Part shown: piece by piece, positions 1 to 9,973 of the stretch
Position numbering within the stretch: position 1 is the stretch's first letter
Layout of the letters: the number at the start of each line of letters is the position of its first letter
Assembly (NCBI RefSeq): GCF_000620045.1
Contig: NZ_JHVH01000003.1
Coordinates: forward strand, 186,001-250,000
DNA from: Halomonas halodenitrificans DSM 735
GTDB lineage: Bacteria; Pseudomonadota; Gammaproteobacteria; Pseudomonadales; Halomonadaceae
Reading direction: 5' to 3'
DNA: 64,000 nt
Notes under the pieces: generated by a model
Seen by the model: the letters and a program-made list of their open reading frames with translations, nothing else
What the model was told of the DNA's origin: nothing
The model's database searches: none
Made by a program: the position numbers and the translations under genes

Positions 1-993
1 GCGCCCATCACCACCCTGGCGCCGCTGCCCTGGCTTGGCGAGCGCTTCGAGGAACTCTGTCGGCTGGCGGATAGTGGTCGGCTACCCCATGCGCTGTTGA
101 TCTCCGGGCCCCGGGGGATAGGCAAGCGTTCCCTGGTGGACGCCCTGGCCGCGCGAACCCTGTGTGCCGAGCCCGGCATGGTGGCCTGTAGCCGCTGTCA
201 CGGCTGTCGGATGCTGGCTTCCGGCTACCATCCTGACCTGATGTGTGTCGAGCTGGAGGAGGGTAAACGCCAGATCCGTATCGATGCCATTCGCGAGATC
301 AACCATTTCGTTGCCCAGACCGCCCAGCAGGGGGGCTACCGGGTCATCCTCATCGCACCTGCCGAGGCGCTCAACGTGGCCGCGGCCAATGCGCTGCTCA
401 AGAGTCTGGAGGAACCCGGCGCCAGGACGCTCTTCCTGCTGCTGTCGGATATTCCGTCGCGGCTGCTGCCCACCATTCGTTCGCGTTGTCAGCACTGGAG
501 CCTGGCCGTACCCGCCCCCGACGCCTGCCTGCCCTGGCTTGCCGAACGCCTCGGCGACCCGGAGGAGGCCGGTTTCTGGTTAACGGTTGCCGGCGGGTTG
601 CCGCGCCAGGCCGTGCGCCTGGCGACGCCCGATGCCAGGGCCCTGCGCCAGCAGCTGGTGGAAACCTTCGAGGCGCTCGTGCGGGGCGCGGAACCCGTGG
701 CCGAGGCGGCCCGGCTTGACCGCCAATCCATCGATGCCATCCTGTGGTACGGTATTGCCTGGCTCGAGGATTTAATCCGCCTGGGGCTTTCCGGAGACGC
801 GGAGGGGCTGTGCAATCCCGACCTGCTCCCGCTCTATCGCCAGGCGGTCAAGAACGCCAGGGTGCGCGACTGGTTCCGTCTGCTCGATTACGCCCGGGAA
901 GAACGCCGCCTGCTGGCGGCCGGCGGCAACCCCAATCCCCAGCTGGTGCTTGAAGCCTGGCTGGTGCGATGGTCCGCGTTGCTGCGGTCGTGA
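1..993 (+). CDS. holB: DNA polymerase III delta' subunit (5' partial)
   Basis: Clamp-loader subunit delta', which works with delta, tau/gamma, chi and psi to load the beta sliding clamp on primed DNA in the cytoplasm. The reading frame is open from base 1, so the start codon and probably only a few residues lie outside the window. An AAA+ fold is visible: a P-loop-like GPRGIGKRS near residue 37, a zinc-type cysteine cluster (C at about 51, then CSRCHGC), the stretch NALLKSLEEP, and an SRC motif (RSRCQ) after the second helicase-like strand. Following genes are pilZ and a TatD nuclease, the usual order in Pseudomonas relatives. An internal TTG at 97 is in frame but would remove the conserved N-terminus, so it is not the start. 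Identification is firm. Confidence 0.93.
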   Translation, partial: APITTLAPLPWLGERFEELCRLADSGRLPHALLISGPRGIGKRSLVDALAARTLCAEPGMVACSRCHGCRMLASGYHPDLMCVELEEGKRQIRIDAIREINHFVAQTAQQGGYRVILIAPAEALNVAAANALLKSLEEPGARTLFLLLSDIPSRLLPTIRSRCQHWSLAVPAPDACLPWLAERLGDPEEAGFWLTVAGGLPRQAVRLATPDARALRQQLVETFEALVRGAEPVAEAARLDRQSIDAILWYGIAWLEDLIRLGLSGDAEGLCNPDLLPLYRQAVKNARVRDWFRLLDYAREERRLLAAGGNPNPQLVLEAWLVRWSALLRS

Positions 994-1038
994 TGCGGGG
1001 CCCTGGCCCCCGTGCCCTATGCCCCGCAGGAGGAAGCC

Positions 1039-1374
1039 ATGGTGGCTCCGCAAGCGTTGTCACTGACGATCGAGGATACCCAGGCACTGTTCGCGGCCTA
1101 CATGCCGGCGCTCGAACGGGGCGGCATCTTCGTGCCCACTCGCGAGCGCCACGAACTGGGCCAGCAGATCCACCTGCTGCTGGTACTGCCTGGCGATTCC
1201 GACGCGATTCCCGTCACCGGAGAGGTCATCTGGGTCACGCCGGACGGCGCCTCGGGTGGGCGCCCGCCCGGGGTGGGAATTCATTTCAGCACGGCGGATT
1301 CGCTCACCCGCGACCGCATCGAGCGCCTGCTCGCCGGGCATCCCGACGACGGCACACCGACCCATACGCTCTGA
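1039..1374 (+). CDS. pilZ: Type IV pilus PilZ-domain protein
   Basis: Small (111 aa) PilZ-domain protein, in Pseudomonas needed for type IV pilus assembly. The start is set by a strong AGGAGG at 1028-1033 five bases before ATG 1039; an in-frame ATG at 1012 lacks such a site. The core strands GGIFVPT, VTGEVIWVTP and PPGVGIHFS are recognisable, but the RxxxR and D/NxSxxG residues that bind cyclic-di-GMP in canonical PilZ domains are not seen. The same absence is known for the pilus-type PilZ, which probably acts by protein contacts. It sits between holB and a TatD nuclease, the order known from Pseudomonas. No other pilus genes are in the window. Confidence 0.88.
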   Translation: MVAPQALSLTIEDTQALFAAYMPALERGGIFVPTRERHELGQQIHLLLVLPGDSDAIPVTGEVIWVTPDGASGGRPPGVGIHFSTADSLTRDRIERLLAGHPDDGTPTHTL

Positions 1375-1413
1375 CGAGCGTTTCGCCATTCACTGTTTTC
1401 GGTATCTGACCGC

Positions 1414-2262
1414 ATGTTTGTTGACTCGCATTGCCATCTCGACCGTCTCGACCCCGCCACCCATGACGGGGACCTCGCCGCGACGCTGGACGCCGCCCGC
1501 GCACGCGGTGTGAAACAGTTCCTGGCCATCGGCGTCACCCTCGATGACCTGCCGGGAGTGGCCGCCATCGCGCGCGAGCATGATGACGTGGTGATCTCCG
1601 CCGGGGTCCATCCCTTGCACCGGCTAGACCAGGAGCCGAGCATCGCGGCCATCAAGGAGGGCGCCGAGCGCCATGGGGCGGTGGCCATCGGCGAGTGCGG
1701 TCTCGACTATCATTACCTGGAGAAGGCCCCGGACGAGGTGCCATCGCGAGAGGTGCAGCGCGAGCGCTTCCGGCGCCAGCTGGTCGCGGCCACCGAGCTC
1801 GAGTTGCCGGTGATCATTCATACCCGGGAGGCGCGTGACGAGACGCTGGCGCTGATCCGCGAGCATACCAATCCCGAGGTCGGTGGCGTGCTGCACTGCT
1901 TCACCGAGGATCTCGATATGGCGCGGGAGGCGGTACGCCACGGCTTCTATATCTCGCTTTCGGGGATCCTGACCTTTCATAGCGCCGAGTCGCTACGTGA
2001 GGTCGCCAGGCGGGTGCCGCTGGATCGGCTGTTGATCGAGACCGACAGCCCCTATCTGGCTCCGGTCCCGTATCGCGGGAAACCCAATGAGCCGGCCTGG
2101 GTGGTCGAGGTGGCCGAATGCATCGCCGCCGAGCGCGGGATCAGTGTCGACGAAGTTGCCATGCAGACCACCGCCAACTTCTATCGGCTATTTCGTGCCG
2201 CCGCCCCCGAGGTCTCCGAGGAGATGCGTGGCATCCTGCAGGGCGCCGGCCTGGTCAAGTAG
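1414..2262 (+). CDS. TatD-family metal-dependent deoxyribonuclease (YcfH type)
   Basis: Cytoplasmic TIM-barrel metal-dependent hydrolase of the TatD family (282 aa, usual length), members of which are 3'-5' exonucleases. Metal ligands are visible in order: HCH at residues 6-8, GECGLD with E94, IHTRE near 135, HCF near 160, and ETDSPYL near 209. The C-terminal signature ETDSPYLAP and the position just downstream of holB and pilZ match the YcfH-type paralogue rather than the TatD encoded with the Tat translocase. The next gene starts 10 bases downstream, suggesting one transcript. Family assignment is firm; the substrate in this organism is inferred. Confidence 0.93.
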   Translation: MFVDSHCHLDRLDPATHDGDLAATLDAARARGVKQFLAIGVTLDDLPGVAAIAREHDDVVISAGVHPLHRLDQEPSIAAIKEGAERHGAVAIGECGLDYHYLEKAPDEVPSREVQRERFRRQLVAATELELPVIIHTREARDETLALIREHTNPEVGGVLHCFTEDLDMAREAVRHGFYISLSGILTFHSAESLREVARRVPLDRLLIETDSPYLAPVPYRGKPNEPAWVVEVAECIAAERGISVDEVAMQTTANFYRLFRAAAPEVSEEMRGILQGAGLVK

Positions 2263-2272
2263 GAGATGTACG

Positions 2273-2833
2273 ATGAATCTGGAACCGTTGGTGGCACAGA
2301 TCGACCCCGGGGGCGATATTCCTCCGGTGGATGAGTGGCATCCCGGGCATGTTGGGGAGATGGATCTGGTGATCGCTGCCGATGGGCGGTGGATACATGA
2401 GGGGAGCGCCATCTCCAGGCCGCATCTGGTACGCCTGCTCTCCACCATACTGCGCCGCGAGGATGATGGTCGTCATGTCCTGGTCACGCCGGCCGAGAAG
2501 CAGCGGATTCGTGTCGAGGACTGCCCCTTCCTGGTGGTCGATGCCGAGCGTGACGCCGAGGGTATCTGGTGGCTGACCACCAATGTGGGAGACCGGCTGT
2601 CGCTGGGGGCCGACCATGCCTTCACGCTCAGCGAGACCCCCGCCGGTGAGGTCGTGCCCGAGGTTCCGGTACGCTTCGGCCTCGCCGCACGGCTGGGGCG
2701 CAATGTCTTCTATCGTCTGGTCGAGGAGGCCGCCCCCTTCACCCTGGAAGACGGGCGTGGCGCCCTGGGGATTCGCAGTGACGGTCTCTGGCACCCGTTG
2801 GGCCTGGTCGATGGCGAGACGGCGTGCGACTGA
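2273..2833 (+). CDS. DUF1285 family protein
   Basis: A 186-aa cytoplasmic protein matching the DUF1285 pattern common in alpha- and gammaproteobacteria. Visible features are a conserved tryptophan-rich start of the domain (ADGRWIHEGSAISRPHLVRL), a middle part with TPAEKQRIRVEDCPF, and a C-terminal tract with ARLGRNVFYRLVE. No signal peptide or membrane segment is seen. The start ATG 2273 follows AGGAG at 2261-2265, which overlaps the TatD stop codon, and its 3' end overlaps the GTG start of the following helicase by 10 bases, so it is probably co-translated with both. The biochemical function of the family is not established. Confidence 0.85.
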   Translation: MNLEPLVAQIDPGGDIPPVDEWHPGHVGEMDLVIAADGRWIHEGSAISRPHLVRLLSTILRREDDGRHVLVTPAEKQRIRVEDCPFLVVDAERDAEGIWWLTTNVGDRLSLGADHAFTLSETPAGEVVPEVPVRFGLAARLGRNVFYRLVEEAAPFTLEDGRGALGIRSDGLWHPLGLVDGETACD

Positions 2834-5019
2834 CCGATGAACAGCGCGCCGTGGTCGAACACCGCGCCGGACACGCGCGCGTGGCCGCGGTGGCGGGGTC
2901 CGGCAAGACCACGACCATGGTGGCGAGGGTGCTGCGCCTGCTGGAGCGTGGCGTTGCGCCGCAGCGAATCCTGGTGCTCATGTTCAATCGCTCGGCGCGG
3001 GCGGACTTCCAGGCGCGTCTGGCGACCATGGCGCCGAGCGGGCAGCGGTTACCGGACGTGCGTACCTTCCACTCCCTGGGCCATCGACTCAGCGCCAGCC
3101 TGACGCGCTGGGGCGCCCTCGCGCCCCGTCAGCTGCTCACCGCCGACTGGCAGCTCGAGCGCCTGCTGCGCCAGGCCACCCAGCTGGCACTGGGCGATCA
3201 GGACGCCGAGGCCAGGGAGTCGGCACTGGACGCCGAACGGCTCGAGGCGCTGGCCCATTTCTGTGCCCTGGTGAAGGCCGAGATGGTCTCCGCCACCGAG
3301 CTGCACGAACGCCTGGATTACGGCGCGGAGACTCGCTACTTTCCGGCCGCCTTCGAGCAGGCCGAGGCGTTGCTGGAGCAACAGGGGCTGATGGGCTATG
3401 CGGATCTGCTGTATCGCCCGCTGCGTGTCCTCGAGGCGGACGCCGGCTTGCGCCGTCGCACCCAGGGATATCTCGACCACGTCATCATCGATGAGTATCA
3501 GGACATCAATGTCGTCCAGCAGCGGCTACTGGCCCTGCTCGCCGGCGGGCGTGCCGAGGTGATGGCGGTGGGAGATGCCAATCAGTGCATCTACGAGTGG
3601 CGCGGCGCCCACCCGGAGACCATGCTGGAGCGCTTCACCGCTACCTTCGGGGCCGCCGTGGACTATCCGCTCTCCACCACCTTCCGCCACGGCCATGCCC
3701 TGGCGCTGGCGGCCAATCATGCCATCGACGCCAATCGGCGTCGCCCCGACCAGCAATGCCTGGCGGCGCCCGACAACCCCTTGACCCGGATCGAGGCCGG
3801 GCTGGGTAGCCGTGGCCTGCTGGAGGGTCTGGCCGCATGGCAGCAGCAGGGAAGGGGGCTTGCCGAGGCTTGTGTGCTGGTGCGCAGCTGGGCGCTCTCG
3901 GTACCGCTGCAGCTGGCATTGTTGCGCGAGGGGGTCGCCTTTCGCCTGGCCCGGGAGGATCGCTTTGTCTTCCGCCTGCCCCTGGTCCAGGCGCTGGCTG
4001 GCTATCTGCGTCTGACCTGCGAGCCCGGCCTGCTTCGCGATCCGGCACACCTGGCCTTGTTGTTCGCTCAGCCGACGCCCTTCGTGGCACGCGAGCGCCT
4101 CGAGGCGCTCGCGCGATGGCTAGCGGAAAGCCAGCGCTGGCCGGCCGCCCAGGACCCGCTGCTGGCGCCCTTGAAGCCCCATCAGAGGCGCACCCTCAAG
4201 AAGCGCTGGGCGCTGCTCTGCGAGCTGCCGCGACTCGCATACCGCCCCCCGGCCGAGCTGCTCGAGTATGTGGTGAGTGAGGTCGACGCCGAGAAGGTGC
4301 TCAAGCGTGCCGCGGCGCGGCGCGACAAGGGCGAGGAAGACGTACGCCTGCTCGATGTGCTCAAGGAGCAGGCCCGGGAGCTGGGCAACGATACCCGGGC
4401 CTTTATCGAGCTGCTGAGCCGGCCGGTGGAGAACCGCGAGGATGGTGTGCTGATCAACACCGTGCACGGAGCCAAGGGGCTGGAGTGGCCGCTGGTGGCG
4501 CTTGCCGGTGTCAATGAACAGGACTTTCCCCATTACACCAGAGATAATCCCCTATCCCCACAGCGCCTCGAAGAGGAGCGCCGGCTCTTCTATGTGGCCA
4601 TTACCCGGGCCCGGGAGCGGCTGTTGCTGCTCCACGACGGGGGCGAGCACCGTCCCAGCCGCTTTCTCGCCGAGAGCGCCTGGGAGGAGTGCGACCGCCT
4701 GGCCCGGCGCCTGGACGAGCCGGGCGAAGGCTCTCTAGTAGTGTCGCGTCCGGCCCTGGTAGGGCATTACCTGACCCGGCTCGGCCGTGACCTCCCCCTG
4801 GTTCATGCGCACGAGGGCGTCACCGAGCCAGGGCCAGTCCTTCGCCGCTTCGATGTGGGGCAGCGCTTGCGTCATGCGGTATTCGGGGACGGCGAGATCG
4901 ACCTGGTGGAGGGGGACCCGGATAATCCGGTGATCGAGGTATGTTTCCGACATGCCGGCAGGCGACGCTTGATCGCCCGCCGCGCCCCCATTGAACTACT
5001 GGAAGGAGATCAGGCATGA
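2824..5019 (+). CDS. UvrD/Rep-like superfamily 1 DNA helicase
   Basis: ATP-dependent 3'-5' DNA helicase of superfamily 1A (731 aa). The motifs are complete: Q-motif LTDEQRAVV (3-11), Walker A AGSGKTTT (24-31), Walker B IIDEYQD (221-227), motif III GDANQCIYEWRG (about 250), motif V INTVHGAKGLEW, and motif VI FYVAITRARER (about 589). It is not a clear UvrD, Rep or RecB orthologue: the C-terminal 100 residues carry an extra FGDGEI-type small beta domain, and the family is usually annotated only as UvrD-like. The start is GTG 2824, inside the preceding gene, and its TGA overlaps the ATG of the following rhodanese gene (ATGA). The precise repair role is unknown. Confidence 0.9.
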   Translation: MRLTDEQRAVVEHRAGHARVAAVAGSGKTTTMVARVLRLLERGVAPQRILVLMFNRSARADFQARLATMAPSGQRLPDVRTFHSLGHRLSASLTRWGALAPRQLLTADWQLERLLRQATQLALGDQDAEARESALDAERLEALAHFCALVKAEMVSATELHERLDYGAETRYFPAAFEQAEALLEQQGLMGYADLLYRPLRVLEADAGLRRRTQGYLDHVIIDEYQDINVVQQRLLALLAGGRAEVMAVGDANQCIYEWRGAHPETMLERFTATFGAAVDYPLSTTFRHGHALALAANHAIDANRRRPDQQCLAAPDNPLTRIEAGLGSRGLLEGLAAWQQQGRGLAEACVLVRSWALSVPLQLALLREGVAFRLAREDRFVFRLPLVQALAGYLRLTCEPGLLRDPAHLALLFAQPTPFVARERLEALARWLAESQRWPAAQDPLLAPLKPHQRRTLKKRWALLCELPRLAYRPPAELLEYVVSEVDAEKVLKRAAARRDKGEEDVRLLDVLKEQARELGNDTRAFIELLSRPVENREDGVLINTVHGAKGLEWPLVALAGVNEQDFPHYTRDNPLSPQRLEEERRLFYVAITRARERLLLLHDGGEHRPSRFLAESAWEECDRLARRLDEPGEGSLVVSRPALVGHYLTRLGRDLPLVHAHEGVTEPGPVLRRFDVGQRLRHAVFGDGEIDLVEGDPDNPVIEVCFRHAGRRRLIARRAPIELLEGDQA

Positions 5020-5843
5020 ACCAACCCTTGATCGCGGCCCGAGAGCTGGATGAGGCCCTGGGTGGCCCTTGCCCCCCGCGTCTGCTGGATTGCCGGGCGC
5101 GCCTGGACGACCCCGGCGCCGGCCACGAGCTATGGTGGAAGGCGAGCCTGCCGGGCAGCCGGCATCTCGATCTGGATCGTGACCTGGCGGCGCCGCCGGG
5201 GGAGGGCGGACGCCACCCGCTGCCCGGCCAGGCGGCGTTTACTGCGACGCTCCAGCGCCTGGGCGTGACCCCGGAGGTGCCGGTAGTGGTCTACGACGAT
5301 AAGGGCGGGCAGTTGGCCGCCGCCCGGGCCTGGTGGATGCTGGCCTGCTGGGCCGGTCACCCCGACGTCAGGGTGCTGGATGGCGGTATTCAGGCATGGC
5401 AGACCCAGGGCGGTGAGCTGCGCGAGGGCGAGGAGGGCGCCGCGGGCGCATCCGATTGGCGTCCGACCTATCATGACGACGCCTGGGTGGCGGCGGATGC
5501 CCTCCTGTCGGCCGGTGGGGTCAAGATCGATGCCCGCAGCCGAGAGCGTTTCAGGGGAGAGGTCGAGCCCGTGGATCCGGTGGCGGGCCATATACCGGGC
5601 GCGGTCTGTCATCCCGGTGCCGACCACCTGGGCGAAGATGGGCGCTTCAAGAGCCCCCAGGACCTGGCCGCGGCGCTGCCACAGGCCGATGAGGCGGTTG
5701 TCTACTGCGGTTCCGGCGTTACCGCCTGCCACACCATTCTCGCCTATGCGATAGCCGGCAGGCCCTTGCCCAGGCTCTATCCGGGCTCCTGGAGCGAGTG
5801 GATCCGCGACCCGGCCCGCCCCATCGCCACCGGTGAGCGATAA
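5016..5843 (+). CDS. Two-domain rhodanese-type sulfurtransferase
   Basis: Thiosulfate or 3-mercaptopyruvate sulfurtransferase (275 aa) with tandem rhodanese domains. The N-terminal domain is inactive-type (VVVYDDKGGQLAAARAWWML), and the C-terminal domain holds the catalytic loop YCGSGVTAC with the persulfide cysteine C231. A CGSGVTA loop is closer to the mercaptopyruvate/SseA group than to thiosulfate-specific enzymes, but the substrate cannot be fixed from sequence. It overlaps the helicase stop by 4 bases, so it is translationally coupled. Its TAA stop is also the first three bases of a TAAGCCATACG repeat. The protein is probably cytoplasmic, as no signal peptide is visible. Confidence 0.9.
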   Translation: MNQPLIAARELDEALGGPCPPRLLDCRARLDDPGAGHELWWKASLPGSRHLDLDRDLAAPPGEGGRHPLPGQAAFTATLQRLGVTPEVPVVVYDDKGGQLAAARAWWMLACWAGHPDVRVLDGGIQAWQTQGGELREGEEGAAGASDWRPTYHDDAWVAADALLSAGGVKIDARSRERFRGEVEPVDPVAGHIPGAVCHPGADHLGEDGRFKSPQDLAAALPQADEAVVYCGSGVTACHTILAYAIAGRPLPRLYPGSWSEWIRDPARPIATGER

Positions 5844-5884
5844 GCCATACGTGCTCGGCTTCGCCGAGGGCTGTAAGCCATACG
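5841..5884. repeat. TAAGCCATACG direct repeat with hairpin
   Basis: TAAGCCATACG occurs at 5841-5851 and again at 5874-5884. Between the copies is a perfect hairpin, CTCGGC-TTC-GCCGAG, at 5854-5868. The first copy begins exactly at the stop codon of the sulfurtransferase. The element belongs to the TAAGC-rich intergenic family seen elsewhere in the window. Confidence 0.8.
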
Positions 5885-5932
5885 CTTTACGCGATACGAA
5901 CCCCCTTGTGTGGGCCTTGATGGCGATACCCT

Positions 5933-7645
<1,713 letters not shown>

Positions 7646-7708
7646 CTGTCTTCTCCTCGCTGCTCGTGTCGACGCTTAAGGTCTATGCCACTAATGTCGA
7701 TACAATTT

Positions 7709-7722
7709 AAAACGGTCGTTTG
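7709..7722. promoter_or_regulatory. PsrA-like operator upstream of ETF-QO
   Basis: AAAACGGTCGTTTG, with perfect arms AAACG (7710-7714) and CGTTT (7717-7721). This fits the PsrA operator pattern G/CAAAC-N2-4-GTTTG/C known from Pseudomonas, except that the first base is A. PsrA is a TetR-family fatty-acid-responsive repressor reported to control etfAB and ETF-QO in Pseudomonas aeruginosa. Binding here is inferred. Confidence 0.55.
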
Positions 7723-7915
7723 CTTCTAGCCTGCCTCCATGATAGGCATAATAGATCAACAAGGTCACCCCCTGCGATCCCGCAATTCTGCCAACATAAT
7801 GGGCACAGGCTTGAATAGGAGGCCATATTGGGATTGTTGCAGTGCGTACAGGTATGACACATTGATACAGTTTTTTCGATGCGGCGCCTATCAAACGCTT
7901 GCATGAAATGCATGG

Positions 7916-7957
7916 AAGCATGCCACGCGGTTCTAGATGGTCTTGGATGGCATGCTT
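7916..7957. promoter_or_regulatory. 10-bp inverted repeat upstream of etfB
   Basis: AAGCATGCCA (7916-7925) and its exact complement TGGCATGCTT (7948-7957) are separated by 22 bases, 55 bases before the etfB start. On the + strand the right arm is followed by only four T, so it looks more like an operator or leader hairpin than a terminator. The cognate factor is not recognised. Confidence 0.5.
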
Positions 7958-8011
7958 TTGGCTCTTTGAATTTACGATGGTTCAACCCTACGAAAACCAA
8001 GCGAGGAAGTC

Positions 8012-8773
8012 ATGAAAGTACTCGTCGCGGTCAAGCGCGTCATCGATTACAACGTCAAGATCCGCGTCAAGGCGGATAACTCGGACGTCGACCTCACCAA
8101 CGTCAAGATGGCCATGAACCCCTTCTGCGAAATCGCCGTGGAAGAGGCGGTGCGCCTGAAGGAGAAGGGCGTGGCCACCGAGGTGGTCGCCGTCACCGTC
8201 GGGCCCAAGGCCGCTCAGGAGCAGCTGCGTACCGCCCTGGCGCTGGGGGCCGACCGAGCCATTCACGTCGAGAGCGATGAGCGAGTCGAGTCGCTGGGCG
8301 CCGCCAAGGCGCTGGCCAAGCTGGTGGAAGACGAGCAGCCGGGCCTGGTCATCCTCGGCAAGCAGGCCATCGATACCGACAACAACCAGGCCGGCCAGAT
8401 GCTTGCCGCCCTGACCGGACTGCCCCAGGCGACCTTCGCCTCCGAGGTGAATGTCAGCGGAGACGGGGGTGATGGAAAGGTCCAGGTGACCCGCGAGATC
8501 GATGGTGGCCTGCAGACCCTCGAGCTGGCCCTGCCGGCCATCGTCACCACCGACCTGCGCCTGAACGAGCCGCGCTACGCCAAGCTGCCCGATATCATGA
8601 AGGCCAAGAAGAAGCCGCTGGACGTCAAGACGCCGGCGGACCTCGGTGTCGAGGTGGCCAGCAGGGTCAAGCTGCTCAGGGTCGAGCCGCCGGCCGAGCG
8701 CCAGGGCGGCATCAAGGTGGGCTCCGTGGACGAGCTGGTCGACAAGCTGAAGAACGAAGCCAAGGTTCTTTGA
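8012..8773 (+). CDS. etfB: Electron transfer flavoprotein beta subunit
   Basis: Small subunit of ETF (253 aa), which binds AMP and pairs with EtfA to carry electrons from acyl-CoA dehydrogenases to ETF-QO in the inner membrane. The family start [20 protein letters not shown] and the ETF-beta signature region [20 protein letters not shown] are clear. RBS GAGGAAG precedes ATG 8012. It is followed by etfA after a 56-bp spacer built of short direct repeats, so the two are probably one operon. The divergent neighbour encodes the electron acceptor. Confidence 0.97.
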   Translation: MKVLVAVKRVIDYNVKIRVKADNSDVDLTNVKMAMNPFCEIAVEEAVRLKEKGVATEVVAVTVGPKAAQEQLRTALALGADRAIHVESDERVESLGAAKALAKLVEDEQPGLVILGKQAIDTDNNQAGQMLAALTGLPQATFASEVNVSGDGGDGKVQVTREIDGGLQTLELALPAIVTTDLRLNEPRYAKLPDIMKAKKKPLDVKTPADLGVEVASRVKLLRVEPPAERQGGIKVGSVDELVDKLKNEAKVL

Positions 8774-8820
8774 ACATAACGCTTTGAAAACAGTTCTTTG
8801 AAAACAGTTCTTTGAAAGGA
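8765..8820. repeat. CTTTGAAAACAGTT direct repeats between etfB and etfA
   Basis: The 14-mer CTTTGAAAACAGTT occurs at 8782-8795 and 8796-8809, followed by a partial copy at 8810-8817. A related copy (GTTCTTTGAACATAAC) covers the etfB stop codon. The last copy runs into the AAGGAG ribosome-binding site of etfA, so copy number sets the spacing between the two cistrons. Confidence 0.85.
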
Positions 8821-8829
8821 GCGGAGCTA

Positions 8830-9756
8830 ATGAGCATCCTGGTACTCGCCGAACATCAAGACGGCGCCCTGGCCGGCGCCACCGCCCATGTGGTCGCGGC
8901 CGCCAAGGCCATCGGTGGGGACATCGACGTGCTGGTGGCGGGAGAGGGCGTTGCCGCCGTCGCCGAGGCCGCCGCCGGGCTGGACGGTGTCGGCAAGGTG
9001 CGCGTGGCCGACAACGCCGCCTACGCCCACCAGCTGGCCGAGCCGATGGCCGCGCTGATCGCCGAGCTTGCCGACGACTACGGCCACGTGCTGGCCGCCG
9101 CCTCCACCAGTGGCAAGAACGTGCTGCCGCGGGTCGCCGCACTCAAGGACGTGGCGCAGATCTCCGAGATCATCGCGGTAGAGTCGCCCGATACCTTCAA
9201 GCGGCCCATCTACGCCGGTAACGCCATCGCCACCGTGCAGAGCGAGGACGCCCTGAAGGTGATCACCGTGCGTACCACCGGCTTCGACGCGGTTGGAGAG
9301 GGCGGCAGCGCCGGCGTGGAAGCGATCGATTTCGTCGCCGACAACAGCCAGTCCACCTTTATCAAGGAAGAGCTGGCCGAGTCCGACCGTCCCGAGCTGG
9401 GCGCGGCCAAGGTGGTCGTCTCCGGCGGCCGCGGCATGGGCAACGGTGAGAACTTCAAGTTGCTCGACGGCATCGCCGACAAGCTGGGCGCCGCGGTAGG
9501 GGCCTCGCGGGCGGCCGTGGATGCGGGGTTCGTGCCCAACGACATGCAGGTGGGCCAGACCGGCAAGATCGTCGCGCCGGAGCTCTACATCGCCGTGGGC
9601 ATCTCCGGGGCCATCCAGCACCTGGCCGGCATGAAGGACTCCAAGGTGATCGTGGCGATCAACAAGGACGAGGAGGCGCCGATCTTCCAGGTGGCGGACT
9701 ACGGCCTCGTGGCGGACCTCTTCGATGCCCTGCCGGAGCTCGAGCAGAAACTCTGA
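8830..9756 (+). CDS. etfA: Electron transfer flavoprotein alpha subunit
   Basis: Large, FAD-binding subunit of ETF (308 aa). The N-terminal half starts [18 protein letters not shown]. The C-terminal FAD domain shows GGRGMG near residue 201, the segment [14 protein letters not shown], the loop [20 protein letters not shown], and the end [25 protein letters not shown]. The start ATG 8830 follows AAGGAG at 8815-8820. The 3' end is peculiar: the last 54 bases recur twice downstream, and the TGA stop overlaps an ATG (ATGA) that opens a micro-ORF repeating the EtfA tail. The main gene itself looks full length and intact. Confidence 0.96.
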   Translation: MSILVLAEHQDGALAGATAHVVAAAKAIGGDIDVLVAGEGVAAVAEAAAGLDGVGKVRVADNAAYAHQLAEPMAALIAELADDYGHVLAAASTSGKNVLPRVAALKDVAQISEIIAVESPDTFKRPIYAGNAIATVQSEDALKVITVRTTGFDAVGEGGSAGVEAIDFVADNSQSTFIKEELAESDRPELGAAKVVVSGGRGMGNGENFKLLDGIADKLGAAVGASRAAVDAGFVPNDMQVGQTGKIVAPELYIAVGISGAIQHLAGMKDSKVIVAINKDEEAPIFQVADYGLVADLFDALPELEQKL

Positions 9757-9851
9757 TGAAGATCGAGATCTTCCAGATGGCACTCTCGATGAACTGCGGC
9801 CTCGTGGCGGACCTCTTCGATGCCCTGCCGGAGCTCGAGCAGAAGCTCTGA
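9756..9851 (+). pseudogene. Micro-ORF 1 repeating the EtfA C-terminus
   Basis: A 31-codon frame that opens with an ATG overlapping the etfA stop (ATGA) and ends in the same 17 residues as EtfA after [14 protein letters not shown]. It lacks every other part of EtfA, so it is either a decayed duplicate or a translated micro-peptide produced by coupled reinitiation. Translation is not proven. Confidence 0.5.
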
Positions 9852-9946
9852 TGAAGATCGAGATCTTCCAGATGGCACTCTCGATGAACTGCGGCCTCGT
9901 GGCGGACCTCTTCGATGCCCTGCCGGAGCTCGAGCAGAAGCTGTAA
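9851..9946 (+). pseudogene. Micro-ORF 2 repeating the EtfA C-terminus
   Basis: Second 31-codon copy, identical in protein sequence to micro-ORF 1. Its ATG again overlaps the stop of the preceding copy (ATGA at 9851), and it ends at TAA 9944-9946 rather than TGA. A terminator hairpin follows within 30 bases, so it lies inside the etfBA transcript. Confidence 0.5.
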
Positions 9947-9973
9947 CTGACGGCTTTTCTGGCTCGATATTGG

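Larger units (their letters stand above)
7646..8011. other. Divergent promoter region between ETF-QO and etfB
   Basis: A 366-bp gap, visibly more AT-rich than its surroundings, that must hold the promoters of both the ETF-QO gene and etfBA. No plausible gene is seen in it. It contains a PsrA-like palindrome near the ETF-QO end, a weaker partial copy of the same motif (CAAACGCTTGCATG, 7892-7905) near the etfB end, and a separate 10-bp inverted repeat. Confidence 0.7.
9703..9946 (+). repeat. Tandem repeat of the etfA 3' end, 95-bp period
   Basis: Two full 95-bp units (9703-9797, 9798-9892) and a third 54-bp partial unit (9893-9946) are almost identical. The only differences seen are in the final codons (AAACTC, AAGCTC, AAGCTG). 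Each unit encodes [17 protein letters not shown]. The second half of the unit (GATGAAGATCGAGATCTTCC onward) supplies a new ATG and resembles the preceding EtfA segment PIFQVADYG. Because 95 is one short of a multiple of three, each copy is read one frame back from the last. Confidence 0.95.

Noticed and set aside
9725..9946. 73-codon frame including the second micro-ORF
   Set aside because: The upstream part is out-of-frame etfA tail with no RBS; only the ATGA-coupled 31-codon copies look meaningful.
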